DNA of 27,609 nucleotides from TWA4 sp045121095 (GTDB lineage Bacteria > Bacillota > Clostridia > Lachnospirales > Lachnospiraceae), in contig JBGVFN010000033.1 of NCBI GenBank assembly GCA_045121095.1, forward strand, positions 1-27,609. Reading direction: 5' to 3'. The translations under genes and the position numbers were made by a program. The notes beneath the pieces were generated by a model. That model ran no database searches and had not been told where the DNA came from. It was given only the letters and a program-made list of their open reading frames with translations. This document shows, one piece after another, positions 1 through 7,538 of this stretch (positions are counted from its first letter, which is position 1; the number at the start of each line of letters is the position of its first letter).

Positions 1-353
1 GAAGTGAAAACGTATCAGAAAAACCCCGGAGTTGGGTATAGAAAGCAGAAAATTGTCTATAACACCCCGAAACAAGCAGTCCGTGGGTACAGAAAGTAAA
101 AACGTATCAGAAAAACCCCGGAGTGGGGGTATAGAAAGCAGAAGATAGTCTGTGACACCCCGAAACAAACAGTCCGTGGGTGCAGGAAGTGAAAACGTAT
201 CAGAAAAACCCCGGAGCGGAGGTGTAGGAAACAGAAAATAGTCTGTAATACCCCGAAACAAACAGTCCGTGGGTGCAGGAAGTGAAAACGTATCAGAAAA
301 ACCCCGGAGTGTGGGTGTAGAAAGCAGAAGATAGCCTGTAACACCCCGAAGCA
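1..353. repeat. 93-bp tandem repeat array (four copies, left end outside window)
   Basis: Four head-to-tail copies start at about 1, 93, 186 and 279. Periods are 92, 93 and 93 bp, and the last copy is cut off near 353. Each copy contains CGTATCAGAAAAACCCCGGAG and, in its second half, CACCCCGAAACAA then GTCCGTGGGT. The two halves are themselves related: both carry ACCCCG, then GGGTG-AG, then AAG and GAA, so the 93-mer looks like an old duplication of a unit of about 46 bp. Because 93 is a multiple of 3, the minus strand stays open across three copies (57-452), but it has no family resemblance and is probably not a gene. The array ends 30 bp before the AraC gene. Confidence 0.9.
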
Positions 354-382
354 TATCTCGGAAATGGTAAGAGGAGGGAGAA

Positions 383-1297
383 ATGGAACACGGTTATAGA
401 GAACACAGGCAGCATGGGACTCACCAGTTTCCATGTGCCTATTACAATGCAAAAACGGATATAAAAAAAGACGGAAAGTTTGAAGTGAAATACCACTGGC
501 ACGAAGAAGTGGAATTTATGCTGCTGCAGAGAGGGCGTTTCCGTATGGAAATTAATATGGTTCAGTATGAGCTGGAAGGGCCCTGTATCTGCGTTATTAA
601 CAGCGGTGAACTGCATTCCCTGCAGACATTGACAGAGCAGTATGCAGAAAATGCCATTGTTTTTCATCCAAGGCTTCTGGTATTTCAGGAGCCGGATCAG
701 ATGCAGGAGCAGATCATTGATGTGCTGTTGGACAACCGGCTTCAGCTTCCACGGATTATTCGCCCATCTGATATGGTGTGGAATACGGTTTTTCATGAAT
801 ATCTGTGTATGGAGCAGGCATTCATGCGGGATTCCAGGCAGATCGAGGACCAGCTTCAGGCGGATTCCGCTGTCAGCCAGCTGATTATCAAAGCCTCTCT
901 TCTGAAAATATTAGCGTCGCTTCAAAGTGCGGGGCTTCTTCAAACCCGTCAGCCGCGGGAGGATGTGAGAGTATCTTATATCAAAGCAGCACTTTCTTAT
1001 ATTCAGGAGCATTATAAGGAAAAAATCTACATACGTGATCTGGCTGCACAGGCCGGTCTGAATGAGCAATATTTTTGCCGGCTGTTTCGTAAAGTCATCC
1101 GCATGTCGCCCGTGGAATATATGAATAATTACAGGATGCGCAAGGCCATAGCACTGCTGGAACAGACGGAATTATCAGTAACCGATGTGGCGTATGAATG
1201 TGGATTTCATGATATGGGCGGTTTTATCCGGGAATTTAAACGGATGACAGAGACCACACCGCTGCAGTACAGGAAGCACTTCCGCACAAGAAGCTGA
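383..1297 (+). CDS. AraC-family transcriptional regulator, cupin sensor plus double HTH
   Basis: About 304 aa. The N-terminal 150 residues form a cupin-type sensing domain typical of sugar-responsive AraC regulators, with a His-rich stretch YHWHEEVEF near residues 37-45. The C-terminal 100 residues are a classic AraC DNA-binding domain: a first helix-turn-helix around IRDLAAQAGLNEQYFCRLF (about 216-235) and a second around VTDVAYECGFHDMGGFIREF (about 265-285), ending in the usual TPLQYRK. The start is set by AGGAGGG at 372-378, 4 nt before ATG. The gene lies directly upstream of two alpha-glucosidase genes in the same direction, so it is probably their activator, responding to an alpha-glucoside. 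That role is inferred from position; the family call is firm. Confidence 0.9.
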   Translation: MEHGYREHRQHGTHQFPCAYYNAKTDIKKDGKFEVKYHWHEEVEFMLLQRGRFRMEINMVQYELEGPCICVINSGELHSLQTLTEQYAENAIVFHPRLLVFQEPDQMQEQIIDVLLDNRLQLPRIIRPSDMVWNTVFHEYLCMEQAFMRDSRQIEDQLQADSAVSQLIIKASLLKILASLQSAGLLQTRQPREDVRVSYIKAALSYIQEHYKEKIYIRDLAAQAGLNEQYFCRLFRKVIRMSPVEYMNNYRMRKAIALLEQTELSVTDVAYECGFHDMGGFIREFKRMTETTPLQYRKHFRTRS

Positions 1298-1368
1298 ATC
1301 CAGAAGAGCAATAATTTATAACTTTTTCAAGGAGATTATGCCCATAAGAATAAAATAAAAGTCAAAAT

Positions 1369-1417
1369 ATCATATTTTTAAATCATATTATAACAAGAAA
1401 AAAAAGGAGAATATGAT
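1369..1417 (+). promoter_or_regulatory. Candidate operator/promoter: three ATCATATT octamers before the first alpha-glucosidase
   Basis: ATCATATT occurs at 1369-1376 and 1382-1389 as direct repeats 13 bp apart, and again inverted (AATATGAT) at 1410-1417. The inverted copy contains TATGAT (1412-1417), a good -10 hexamer, but no good -35 lies 16-18 bp upstream. A promoter with a weak -35 and repeated sites upstream is what an AraC-type activator would be expected to use. The region is very AT-rich, so some repetition is expected by chance. Confidence 0.4.
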
Positions 1418-1498
1418 ATACTGAAACCAGTGAAAAAAGTTGAAAAAAATATAAAAAACATTCAAGAAAAAATATTTGAATTCAGGAGGCATATTATT

Positions 1499-3214
1499 AT
1501 GGAAAGAAAATGGTGGCATGAGAAAGTAGCATATCAGATTTATCCCAAGAGCTTTTACGATAGCAACGGAGACGGTATCGGCGATATTCCTGGCATTATC
1601 AGCAAGCTGGATTATTTAAAAGATCTGGGCGTGGACATTATCTGGCTGTCCCCTTGCTTCTGCTCTCCGCTGGCAGACCAGGGTTACGACATTTCTGATT
1701 ATTATAATATCGATCCCCGCTTTGGTTCCATCGAAGATATTGACGTTTTACTGGAAGAAGCAAAAAAACGTGACATGTACATTCTGATGGACCTGGTAGT
1801 AAATCATTGTTCTGATGAACACGAATGGTTTGTAAAGGCTTGTGAAGATCCGAAAGGTGAATATGGTAAGTTTTTCTACATTGAAGAAGCAAAAGAAGAC
1901 GGCAGCCTGCCCAACAACTGGCGCTCTTATTTTGGCGGCAGTGTATGGGACAAACTTCCCGGCCACGAAGAGGAAAACCTGTACTATTTACATATGTTCC
2001 ACAAGAAACAGCCCGATCTGAACTGGGAAAATCCCAAGCTGCGTGAAGAAGTTTATAAAATGATCAACTGGTGGCTGGATAAGGGACTGGCTGGTTTCCG
2101 TATCGATGCCATCATCAACATCAAAAAAGCACTGCCCCTTGATGAACACAATTATCCTGCAGACCGTCCCGATGGTCTGGCTATGCCTCAGCAGATGTTA
2201 AAAGATGCAGAAGGCATCGGCGAATTCCTGGGTGAAATGTATCAGCGTACATTCAAACCCCACAATGCATTTACCGTAGGTGAAGTATTTAACGTAAAAG
2301 AAGAAGATCTGCCTCAGTTTATCGGTGATGACGGCTACTTCTCCTCCATGTTTGACTTTAACGAAACCATTTTCGGCGGCAGCCCCAATGGCTGGTATGA
2401 CTGTGACGTAATCACTCCCGATGATTACAAACGCTGCTGTTTTGAAAGCCAGAAGCTCATGGAAGGCATGGGTTATTTCTCCAATATCATTGAAAACCAT
2501 GACGAACCCCGTGGTGTCAGCCGTTACATTCCCGAAGGTGAATGTACAACTCGCTCCAAGAAAATGCTGGGTGCCATGAATTTCATGCTGAAGGGCCTGC
2601 CTTTCATTTATCAGGGACAGGAAATCGGTATGGAAAATGTAGTACTGACCAGCATCGACCAGGTAGATGATATTTCCACACTGGATGAATATCAGGTGGC
2701 AAGAAAGGCTGGACTTTCCGATGCAGAAGCATTAAAAGCAGTAAACCGTCTCAGCCGCGACAATGCCCGTACTCCCATGCAGTGGAATGCAGAAGAACAG
2801 GCTGGATTTACCACAGGAACACCCTGGCTGTATGTAAATCCCAACTACACCGAAATCAACGTGGAAAATGCACAGAATGACCCTGACAGCGTACTGTACT
2901 GGTACAAAGCCATGATTGCTCTGCGCAAAAAACCTGAATATAAAGAAACAATCGTTTACGGAACCACTGTTCCTGTACTGGAAGATGCACACAACCTCAT
3001 GGCATATTACAGAAAATCAGAAGATCAGACTCTGCTGGTAATCGGTAATTATCAGCCGGAAGCACAGACTGTGGAACTGCCCTGTCAGATTAAGAAGGTT
3101 CTGCTGGATAACACCAAAGCTGCACAGGATCAGCTGGAAATTCCTGCAGGATGGGATGCAAACACTGGAAAACTGACACTGGAAGGTTATCAGGCAATTG
3201 TAGCTGTCGTATAA
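1499..3214 (+). CDS. GH13 alpha-glucosidase (alpha-1,4-type candidate)
   Basis: 571 aa cytoplasmic exo-alpha-glucosidase of the oligo-1,6-glucosidase/alpha-glucosidase group (GH13_31-like), without signal peptide. All four GH13 regions are present: DLVVNH (98-103), GFRIDAI with nucleophile Asp203, TVGEVF with acid/base Glu262, and ENHDEPR with Asp335; SRDNARTPMQW is also kept. The residue after the nucleophile is Ala204. In this group Val there goes with alpha-1,6 and Ala or Thr with alpha-1,4 activity, so a maltase/sucrase-like preference is inferred. I chose ATG 1499 because CAGGAGG lies 8-10 nt upstream; an in-frame GTG at 1430 would add a 23-residue Lys-rich tail with no conservation. It shares its opening (KWW...YQIYP) with the paralogue downstream. 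Confidence 0.93.
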   Translation: MERKWWHEKVAYQIYPKSFYDSNGDGIGDIPGIISKLDYLKDLGVDIIWLSPCFCSPLADQGYDISDYYNIDPRFGSIEDIDVLLEEAKKRDMYILMDLVVNHCSDEHEWFVKACEDPKGEYGKFFYIEEAKEDGSLPNNWRSYFGGSVWDKLPGHEEENLYYLHMFHKKQPDLNWENPKLREEVYKMINWWLDKGLAGFRIDAIINIKKALPLDEHNYPADRPDGLAMPQQMLKDAEGIGEFLGEMYQRTFKPHNAFTVGEVFNVKEEDLPQFIGDDGYFSSMFDFNETIFGGSPNGWYDCDVITPDDYKRCCFESQKLMEGMGYFSNIIENHDEPRGVSRYIPEGECTTRSKKMLGAMNFMLKGLPFIYQGQEIGMENVVLTSIDQVDDISTLDEYQVARKAGLSDAEALKAVNRLSRDNARTPMQWNAEEQAGFTTGTPWLYVNPNYTEINVENAQNDPDSVLYWYKAMIALRKKPEYKETIVYGTTVPVLEDAHNLMAYYRKSEDQTLLVIGNYQPEAQTVELPCQIKKVLLDNTKAAQDQLEIPAGWDANTGKLTLEGYQAIVAVV

Positions 3215-3258
3215 TTCAAATTGGACCACAGAGCGAAAAGGAAAATTAAAAAGAGAGT

Positions 3259-3310
3259 TAGAGTGTGTCTGAAAAAGCATGTTTGAAAAAGCATTTTCAG
3301 ATACACTCTA
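3259..3310. repeat. Palindromic repeat (TAGAGTGTGTCTGAAAA family) between the alpha-glucosidase genes
   Basis: TAGAGTGTGTCTGAAAA (3259-3275) faces TTTTCAGATACACTCTA (3294-3310). This gives a 17-bp stem with a single G-U position and an 18-nt loop. No long T-run follows, so it is more likely a dispersed hairpin or mRNA-stability element than a terminator. Related arms occur near 21061-21184, 23469-23520 and 26044-26080. Confidence 0.8.
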
Positions 3311-3335
3311 GGCATACATTTGGAGGATTAACAAA

Positions 3336-5015
3336 ATGGATAAGAAATGGTGGAAAGAGAGCGTTGTCTATCAGATTTATCCCAGAAGCTTCTGCGACAG
3401 CAACGGGGATGGCATTGGTGATTTAAATGGTATTACCAGTAAAATGGATTATCTGCAGGAGCTGGGTATTGATGTGATCTGGCTGTCTCCGGTTTATCAG
3501 TCTCCCAATGAGGATAATGGCTATGATATCAGCGATTATCAGGCAATCATGGAAGAATTTGGTACCATGGAGGATTATGACCGCATGCTGCAGAGTGCTC
3601 ATGACCATGGGATTAAGATCGTGATGGACCTGGTGGTCAATCATACTTCTGATGAACATGAGTGGTTTGTGGAAAGCCGCAAATCCAAGGATAATCCCAA
3701 ACGTGATTATTATATCTGGAGAGAAGGCAAGGACGGACATGAGCCCAATAACTGGACTTCCTGCTTCAGCGGTCCTGCATGGAAATATGATGAAGCCACG
3801 GACATGTATTACCTGCATCTGTTTGCAGAGAAACAGCCCGATCTGAACTGGGAAAATCCCGCAATGAGAGACGATGTTTTCAAGATGATGACCTGGTGGT
3901 GCGATAAAGGCATTGATGGTTTCCGTATGGACGTAATCAGCATGATCTCCAAAGCAGAAGGAATGCCGGACATTACACCTGAGGATCGGGAAAAATACGG
4001 TAATTTTGGTCCTTATGTATGCAATGGCCCTCATGTACATGAATATCTTCAGGAAATGAATGAAAAAGTACTGTCCCATTATGATCTGCTGACAGTTGGT
4101 GAATGCGCTGGTGTTACCATTGAAGAGGCAAAAAAATATGCCAACAGCGAAGGCACTGAACTGAATATGGTATTTCAGTTTGAGCACATGGATCTGGACG
4201 GTGGCCAGACTTTTAAATGGAATGATAAGAAGATTCCGCTGACCGATCTGAAACAGGTTATGAGCAAATGGCAGACCGAGCTGGAAGGCTGTGCATGGAA
4301 TTCTCTTTACTGGTGTAATCATGATCAGCCCCGTATGCTGTCCCGCCTGGGCAATGACAGTGATGAATATCGTGAGCTTTCCGCGAAAATGCTGGCAACC
4401 ATGCTTCACATGATGCAGGGTACTCCTTATGTTTATCAGGGTGAAGAGCTGGGTATGACCAATGTTCCTTTTAACAGCATGGATGACCTGCGTGATATTG
4501 AAAGTATCAATGCGTTTAAAGAACTGACACAAGCAGGTGTGTTGGATGAAGAAACCATGTTCCGTTACATTTGCTGCAAGAGCCGTGACAATGCCCGCAC
4601 TCCCATGCAGTGGGATGACACAGAAAATGCCGGTTTTACCACAGGTAATCCCTGGATCATGGTAAATCCCAACTATACCAAAATTAACGCAAAAGATCAG
4701 GTTTCCCGCCAGGATTCCGTATTCCATTATTATAAAAAACTGATTTCCCTGCGTCATGCAGAAGAAGTAATCGTCTATGGTACCTATGAACTGCTCATGC
4801 CGGAAGATGAAAAGGTATATGCTTACACCAGAACGCTGGGTGATACCCGCCTGTTTGTAGCCTGCAACTGCAGTGCAGAAAATGCAGCAGTGGAAGTGCC
4901 TGCAGACTTTGCCGGACAGAAAGCCCAGCTGTTGATTTCCAACTATGAAGAACAGGGTGAAACAGCAGCAGCCACACTTCGTCCTTATGAAGCAGTTGTA
5001 TGGAAAGTAAACTGA
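3336..5015 (+). CDS. malL: GH13 oligo-1,6-glucosidase (isomaltase-type)
   Basis: 559 aa, cytoplasmic. Numbering follows Bacillus oligo-1,6-glucosidase closely: DLVVNH (98-103), GFRMDVI with nucleophile Asp199 followed by Val200, TVGECA with Glu256, and CNHDQPR with Asp330. Val next to the nucleophile is the residue associated with alpha-1,6 specificity in this family, so cleavage of isomaltose and panose-type ends is the best guess. The start has TGGAGG at 3321-3326, 9 nt upstream. The gene follows its paralogue after 121 bp holding a 17-bp palindrome and no obvious promoter, so co-transcription is likely. The pair would process imported starch and alpha-glucan fragments. No sugar transporter is visible in the window. 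Confidence 0.92.
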   Translation: MDKKWWKESVVYQIYPRSFCDSNGDGIGDLNGITSKMDYLQELGIDVIWLSPVYQSPNEDNGYDISDYQAIMEEFGTMEDYDRMLQSAHDHGIKIVMDLVVNHTSDEHEWFVESRKSKDNPKRDYYIWREGKDGHEPNNWTSCFSGPAWKYDEATDMYYLHLFAEKQPDLNWENPAMRDDVFKMMTWWCDKGIDGFRMDVISMISKAEGMPDITPEDREKYGNFGPYVCNGPHVHEYLQEMNEKVLSHYDLLTVGECAGVTIEEAKKYANSEGTELNMVFQFEHMDLDGGQTFKWNDKKIPLTDLKQVMSKWQTELEGCAWNSLYWCNHDQPRMLSRLGNDSDEYRELSAKMLATMLHMMQGTPYVYQGEELGMTNVPFNSMDDLRDIESINAFKELTQAGVLDEETMFRYICCKSRDNARTPMQWDDTENAGFTTGNPWIMVNPNYTKINAKDQVSRQDSVFHYYKKLISLRHAEEVIVYGTYELLMPEDEKVYAYTRTLGDTRLFVACNCSAENAAVEVPADFAGQKAQLLISNYEEQGETAAATLRPYEAVVWKVN

Positions 5016-5088
5016 TAAATAGATGAACGAACATCGGTAAAAACAGGAAGAATTTAAGCAATTTCACAAGTTTTTTCCCGTTTTTGTA

Positions 5089-5117
5089 TTGACAAGAAAA
5101 AAGGCAGATAGTATGAT
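5089..5117 (+). promoter_or_regulatory. Strong sigma-A promoter for the liv operon
   Basis: TTGACA (5089-5094), a 17-bp spacer and TATGAT (5112-5117) form a near-consensus promoter with a start expected near 5124. The -10 and most of the spacer lie inside the left arm of the inverted repeat at 5102-5176. The leader to livJ is about 190 nt. I see no T-box or other known riboswitch motif in it. Confidence 0.75.
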
Positions 5118-5186
5118 TCACAGTAGTGCTAAATTGCCCTGCTGTAGTTACAGTTGCGGCTGTATACTATCTGCCTCTGTTTTTTT
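5102..5186 (+). terminator. Terminator of the alpha-glucosidase operon
   Basis: AGGCAGATAGTAT (5102-5114) pairs perfectly with ATACTATCTGCCT (5164-5176), followed by a T-run at 5180-5186. The loop is about 49 nt, longer than usual. It sits 86 bp after the second alpha-glucosidase stop. RNA started at the nested promoter would lack the left arm. Confidence 0.7.
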
Positions 5187-5312
5187 ATTATGAAAGTCTC
5201 AAACCGCAGAACGATGGACTTTTATTGATGAAGATATTTGCGTCAGCAGACATTTTTACTTAGGGAGAAGCTATCAGCAGAGCAGTGCTCAATGAACAAG
5301 GAGGATATGACA

Positions 5313-6503
5313 ATGAAAAAGTTCAAAAAAGTTTTAAGCCTGATGCTTGTAGCTGCAATGGTATTATCCATGGCTGCATGTGGAAGCAGCAACAGCGGTT
5401 CTTCTGAGAATGGCGGCGACAGCTCAGCTGACACATTTAAGATCGGTGGTATCGGCCCTGTGACCGGTGGTGCTGCAATCTATGGTCTGGCAGTAAAGAA
5501 CGGCGCTCAGATCGCGATTGACGAAATCAACGAAGCTGGCGGTATCAATGGATACCAGATCGAATACCAGTTCGAAGATGATGAATTAGATAACGAAAAG
5601 TCCGTTAATGCTTACAATACATTAAAAGACTGGGGTATGCAGATCCTGATGGGTTGTGTTACCAGCGGATGCTGTACAGCAGTAGCAGCAGAAACAGCTA
5701 ACGACAACATGTTCCAGATTACTCCCTCAGGTTCTTCTACAGACTGTATCGCAGACAAGACCAACGTATTCCAGGTTTGCTTTACTGACCCGAACCAGGG
5801 TATCGCATCTGCACAGTACATCGGTGAAAACAGCGTTGCTGCTAAAGTTGCTGTAATCTACGACAGCTCTGATGTATATTCATCCGGTATCTATGCAAAA
5901 TTCAAAGAAGAAGCTGCAAACCAGTCCTTTGATATCGTAGCAGAAGGTTCCTTTACTGCAGATAATAAAACAGACTTCTCTGTACAGCTGCAGCAGGCAA
6001 AAGATGCTGATGCAGATCTGGTATTCCTGCCCATCTACTACAGCGAAGCAGCTCTGATCCTGGCTCAGGCAGATGCTATGGGTTACGCTCCTAAATTCTT
6101 CGGTTGTGATGGTATGGACGGTATCCTTGGTGTAGAAAACTTCGATACTTCTTTAGCAGAAGGTCTGATGCTGTTAACTCCTTTCGCAGCTGACGCAACA
6201 GATGAACTGACTACTAATTTTGTATCAACTTATGTTGAAAATTATGAAGATACACCCAACCAGTTTGCAGCTGATGCATACGATGCAATCTATACTCTGA
6301 AAGCAGCAATTGAAAAGGCAGACATTACACCTGCAGACAGCGTTTCTGATATCTGTGATGCATTAAAAGCTGCTATGACAGAAATCAACGTAGTAGGTCT
6401 GACCAGTGGTGAAGACGGTATGACATGGGCTGAAACTGGTGAAGTTTCCAAAGCTCCCAAGGCTGTTGTAATTCAGGAAGGTAAATACGTTTCTGCACAG
6501 TAA
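5313..6503 (+). CDS. livJ: Branched-chain amino-acid ABC transporter substrate-binding lipoprotein
   Basis: 396 aa extracellular binding protein of the Leu/Ile/Val-binding family (periplasmic-binding fold type 1). A lipoprotein signal MKKFKKVLSLMLVAAMVL is followed by lipobox SMAAC with lipidated Cys23 and a Ser/Gly/Asn-rich linker (24-40). The mature part opens with KIGGIGPVTGGAAIYG and GAQIAIDEINEAGGING, typical of LivJ. ATG 5313 was chosen because AAGGAGG lies about 8 nt upstream and it places the signal peptide at the N-terminus; the frame stays open upstream to 5238 without conserved sequence. It is the first gene of livJ-livH-livM-livG-livF. The exact ligand (branched-chain amino acid or a related amide or amino acid) cannot be read from sequence. 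Confidence 0.93.
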   Translation: MKKFKKVLSLMLVAAMVLSMAACGSSNSGSSENGGDSSADTFKIGGIGPVTGGAAIYGLAVKNGAQIAIDEINEAGGINGYQIEYQFEDDELDNEKSVNAYNTLKDWGMQILMGCVTSGCCTAVAAETANDNMFQITPSGSSTDCIADKTNVFQVCFTDPNQGIASAQYIGENSVAAKVAVIYDSSDVYSSGIYAKFKEEAANQSFDIVAEGSFTADNKTDFSVQLQQAKDADADLVFLPIYYSEAALILAQADAMGYAPKFFGCDGMDGILGVENFDTSLAEGLMLLTPFAADATDELTTNFVSTYVENYEDTPNQFAADAYDAIYTLKAAIEKADITPADSVSDICDALKAAMTEINVVGLTSGEDGMTWAETGEVSKAPKAVVIQEGKYVSAQ

Positions 6504-6537
6504 TAAACAGTAATAATTTGACAATCAATTGGCCAGG

Positions 6538-6569
6538 GAGGGCAGTACTGGGTATTGCCCTCTCTTTTT
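6538..6569 (+). terminator. Weak intra-operon terminator after livJ
   Basis: GAGGGCA (6538-6544) pairs with TGCCCTC (6556-6562), followed by T5 at 6565-6569. A leaky terminator here would let the binding protein be made in excess over the membrane complex, as is common for ABC importers. Confidence 0.6.
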
Positions 6570-6571
6570 GG

Positions 6572-6624
6572 ATTCGCATTGGATAAAGCGCTGTAAGCCT
6601 GCAGTGTTTTATCCAATGCGGAAT
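6572..6624 (+). repeat. Large hairpin ending at the livH ribosome binding site
   Basis: ATTCGCATTGGATAAA (6572-6587) pairs with TTTATCCAATGCGGAAT (6608-6624) along its full length apart from a 1-nt bulge. The right arm ends at the base before the livH GGAGGA (6625-6630). It probably affects mRNA stability or livH translation. Confidence 0.75.
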
Positions 6625-6637
6625 GGAGGAAAAGCAT

Positions 6638-7525
6638 ATGATGAGCTTTATTAATTATTTAATCAGCGGCATCAGTCTCGGCAGCGTATATGCGATTATC
6701 GCGCTGGGATATACCATGGTTTATGGTATTGCAAAGATGCTGAATTTTGCTCATGGCGATGTTATCATGGTAGGTGCATTTACCGTATATACAGTTGCAA
6801 GCAGTATGGGGATGAACCCGGTACTGGGTGTACTGCTTTCTGTTGTAGTGTGTACTCTGCTTGGTATGCTGATTGAGCGTGTTGCCTATAAACCCCTGCG
6901 TCAGGCGGCGTCTCCCCTGGCGGTACTGATCACTGCTATCGGTGTCAGTTACCTGCTGCAGAACCTGGCGTTATTAATTTTCGGTGCAAATACTAAATCT
7001 TTTACTTCTGTTATTCCCTGGAAAGGCATTCAGCTGGCTGGCGGGAAGATCAGTATTTCCGGTGTAACCATCGTAACCATTGCAGTTTGTATCATTATTA
7101 TGATCGCTTTGACATCTTTTATTCGTTATTCCAAAGCTGGTCAGGCAATGCTGGCAGTATCCGAGGATAAAGGCGCAGCTCAGCTGATGGGTATCAACGT
7201 AAATGGAACCATTGCATTAACATTTGCTATTGGCTCCGGCCTTGCGGCACTGGCGGGCGTACTGCTGTGTTCTGCATATCCTTCTCTGACACCTTATACC
7301 GGTGCCATGCCTGGTATTAAAGCGTTCGTAGCAGCTGTATTTGGTGGAATCGGCTCAATCCCCGGCGCTATGATCGGCGGTATTCTGCTGGGTATTATTG
7401 AAATTTTAAGTAAAGCTTATATTTCACAGCAGTTATCCGACGCAATCGTATTTGCTGTACTGATTATTGTGCTGCTGGTAAAACCTACAGGTATTCTGGG
7501 CAAAAATATTCAGGAAAAGGTATAA
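6638..7525 (+). CDS. livH: Branched-chain amino-acid ABC transporter permease LivH
   Basis: 295 aa integral membrane permease with about eight hydrophobic segments. The family motif NFAHGD (36-41) follows the first segments (GISLGSVYAIIALGYTMVYG). A second conserved stretch, GGIGSIPGAMIGGILLG, is near residue 245. ATG 6638 has GGAGGA 7 nt upstream. The ATG at 6623 overlaps the ribosome binding site and the hairpin arm, and 6641 is an alternative one codon later. It pairs with LivM, whose gene follows after 13 nt. No RNA-level regulation other than the upstream hairpin is visible. Confidence 0.93.
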   Translation: MMSFINYLISGISLGSVYAIIALGYTMVYGIAKMLNFAHGDVIMVGAFTVYTVASSMGMNPVLGVLLSVVVCTLLGMLIERVAYKPLRQAASPLAVLITAIGVSYLLQNLALLIFGANTKSFTSVIPWKGIQLAGGKISISGVTIVTIAVCIIIMIALTSFIRYSKAGQAMLAVSEDKGAAQLMGINVNGTIALTFAIGSGLAALAGVLLCSAYPSLTPYTGAMPGIKAFVAAVFGGIGSIPGAMIGGILLGIIEILSKAYISQQLSDAIVFAVLIIVLLVKPTGILGKNIQEKV

Positions 7526-7538
7526 GGAGGTGTCTGAA

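Noticed and set aside
57..452. Minus-strand open frame of 131 codons with a 31-residue internal repeat
   Set aside because: It is a by-product of the 93-bp array: the period is a multiple of 3. It has no ribosome binding site, overlaps the AraC start, and its first-copy end is broken by a 1-nt deletion.
3423..4757. 444-codon minus-strand open frame inside the second alpha-glucosidase
   Set aside because: It is antisense to a well-conserved GH13 gene. The translation is rich in Cys, His, Ile and Phe and has no family resemblance.
5124..5312. T-box or amino-acid riboswitch upstream of livJ
   Set aside because: No AGGGTGG-type T-box sequence and no recognised riboswitch core is visible; only the terminator arm and a weak AAAGTC/GACTTT dyad are present.
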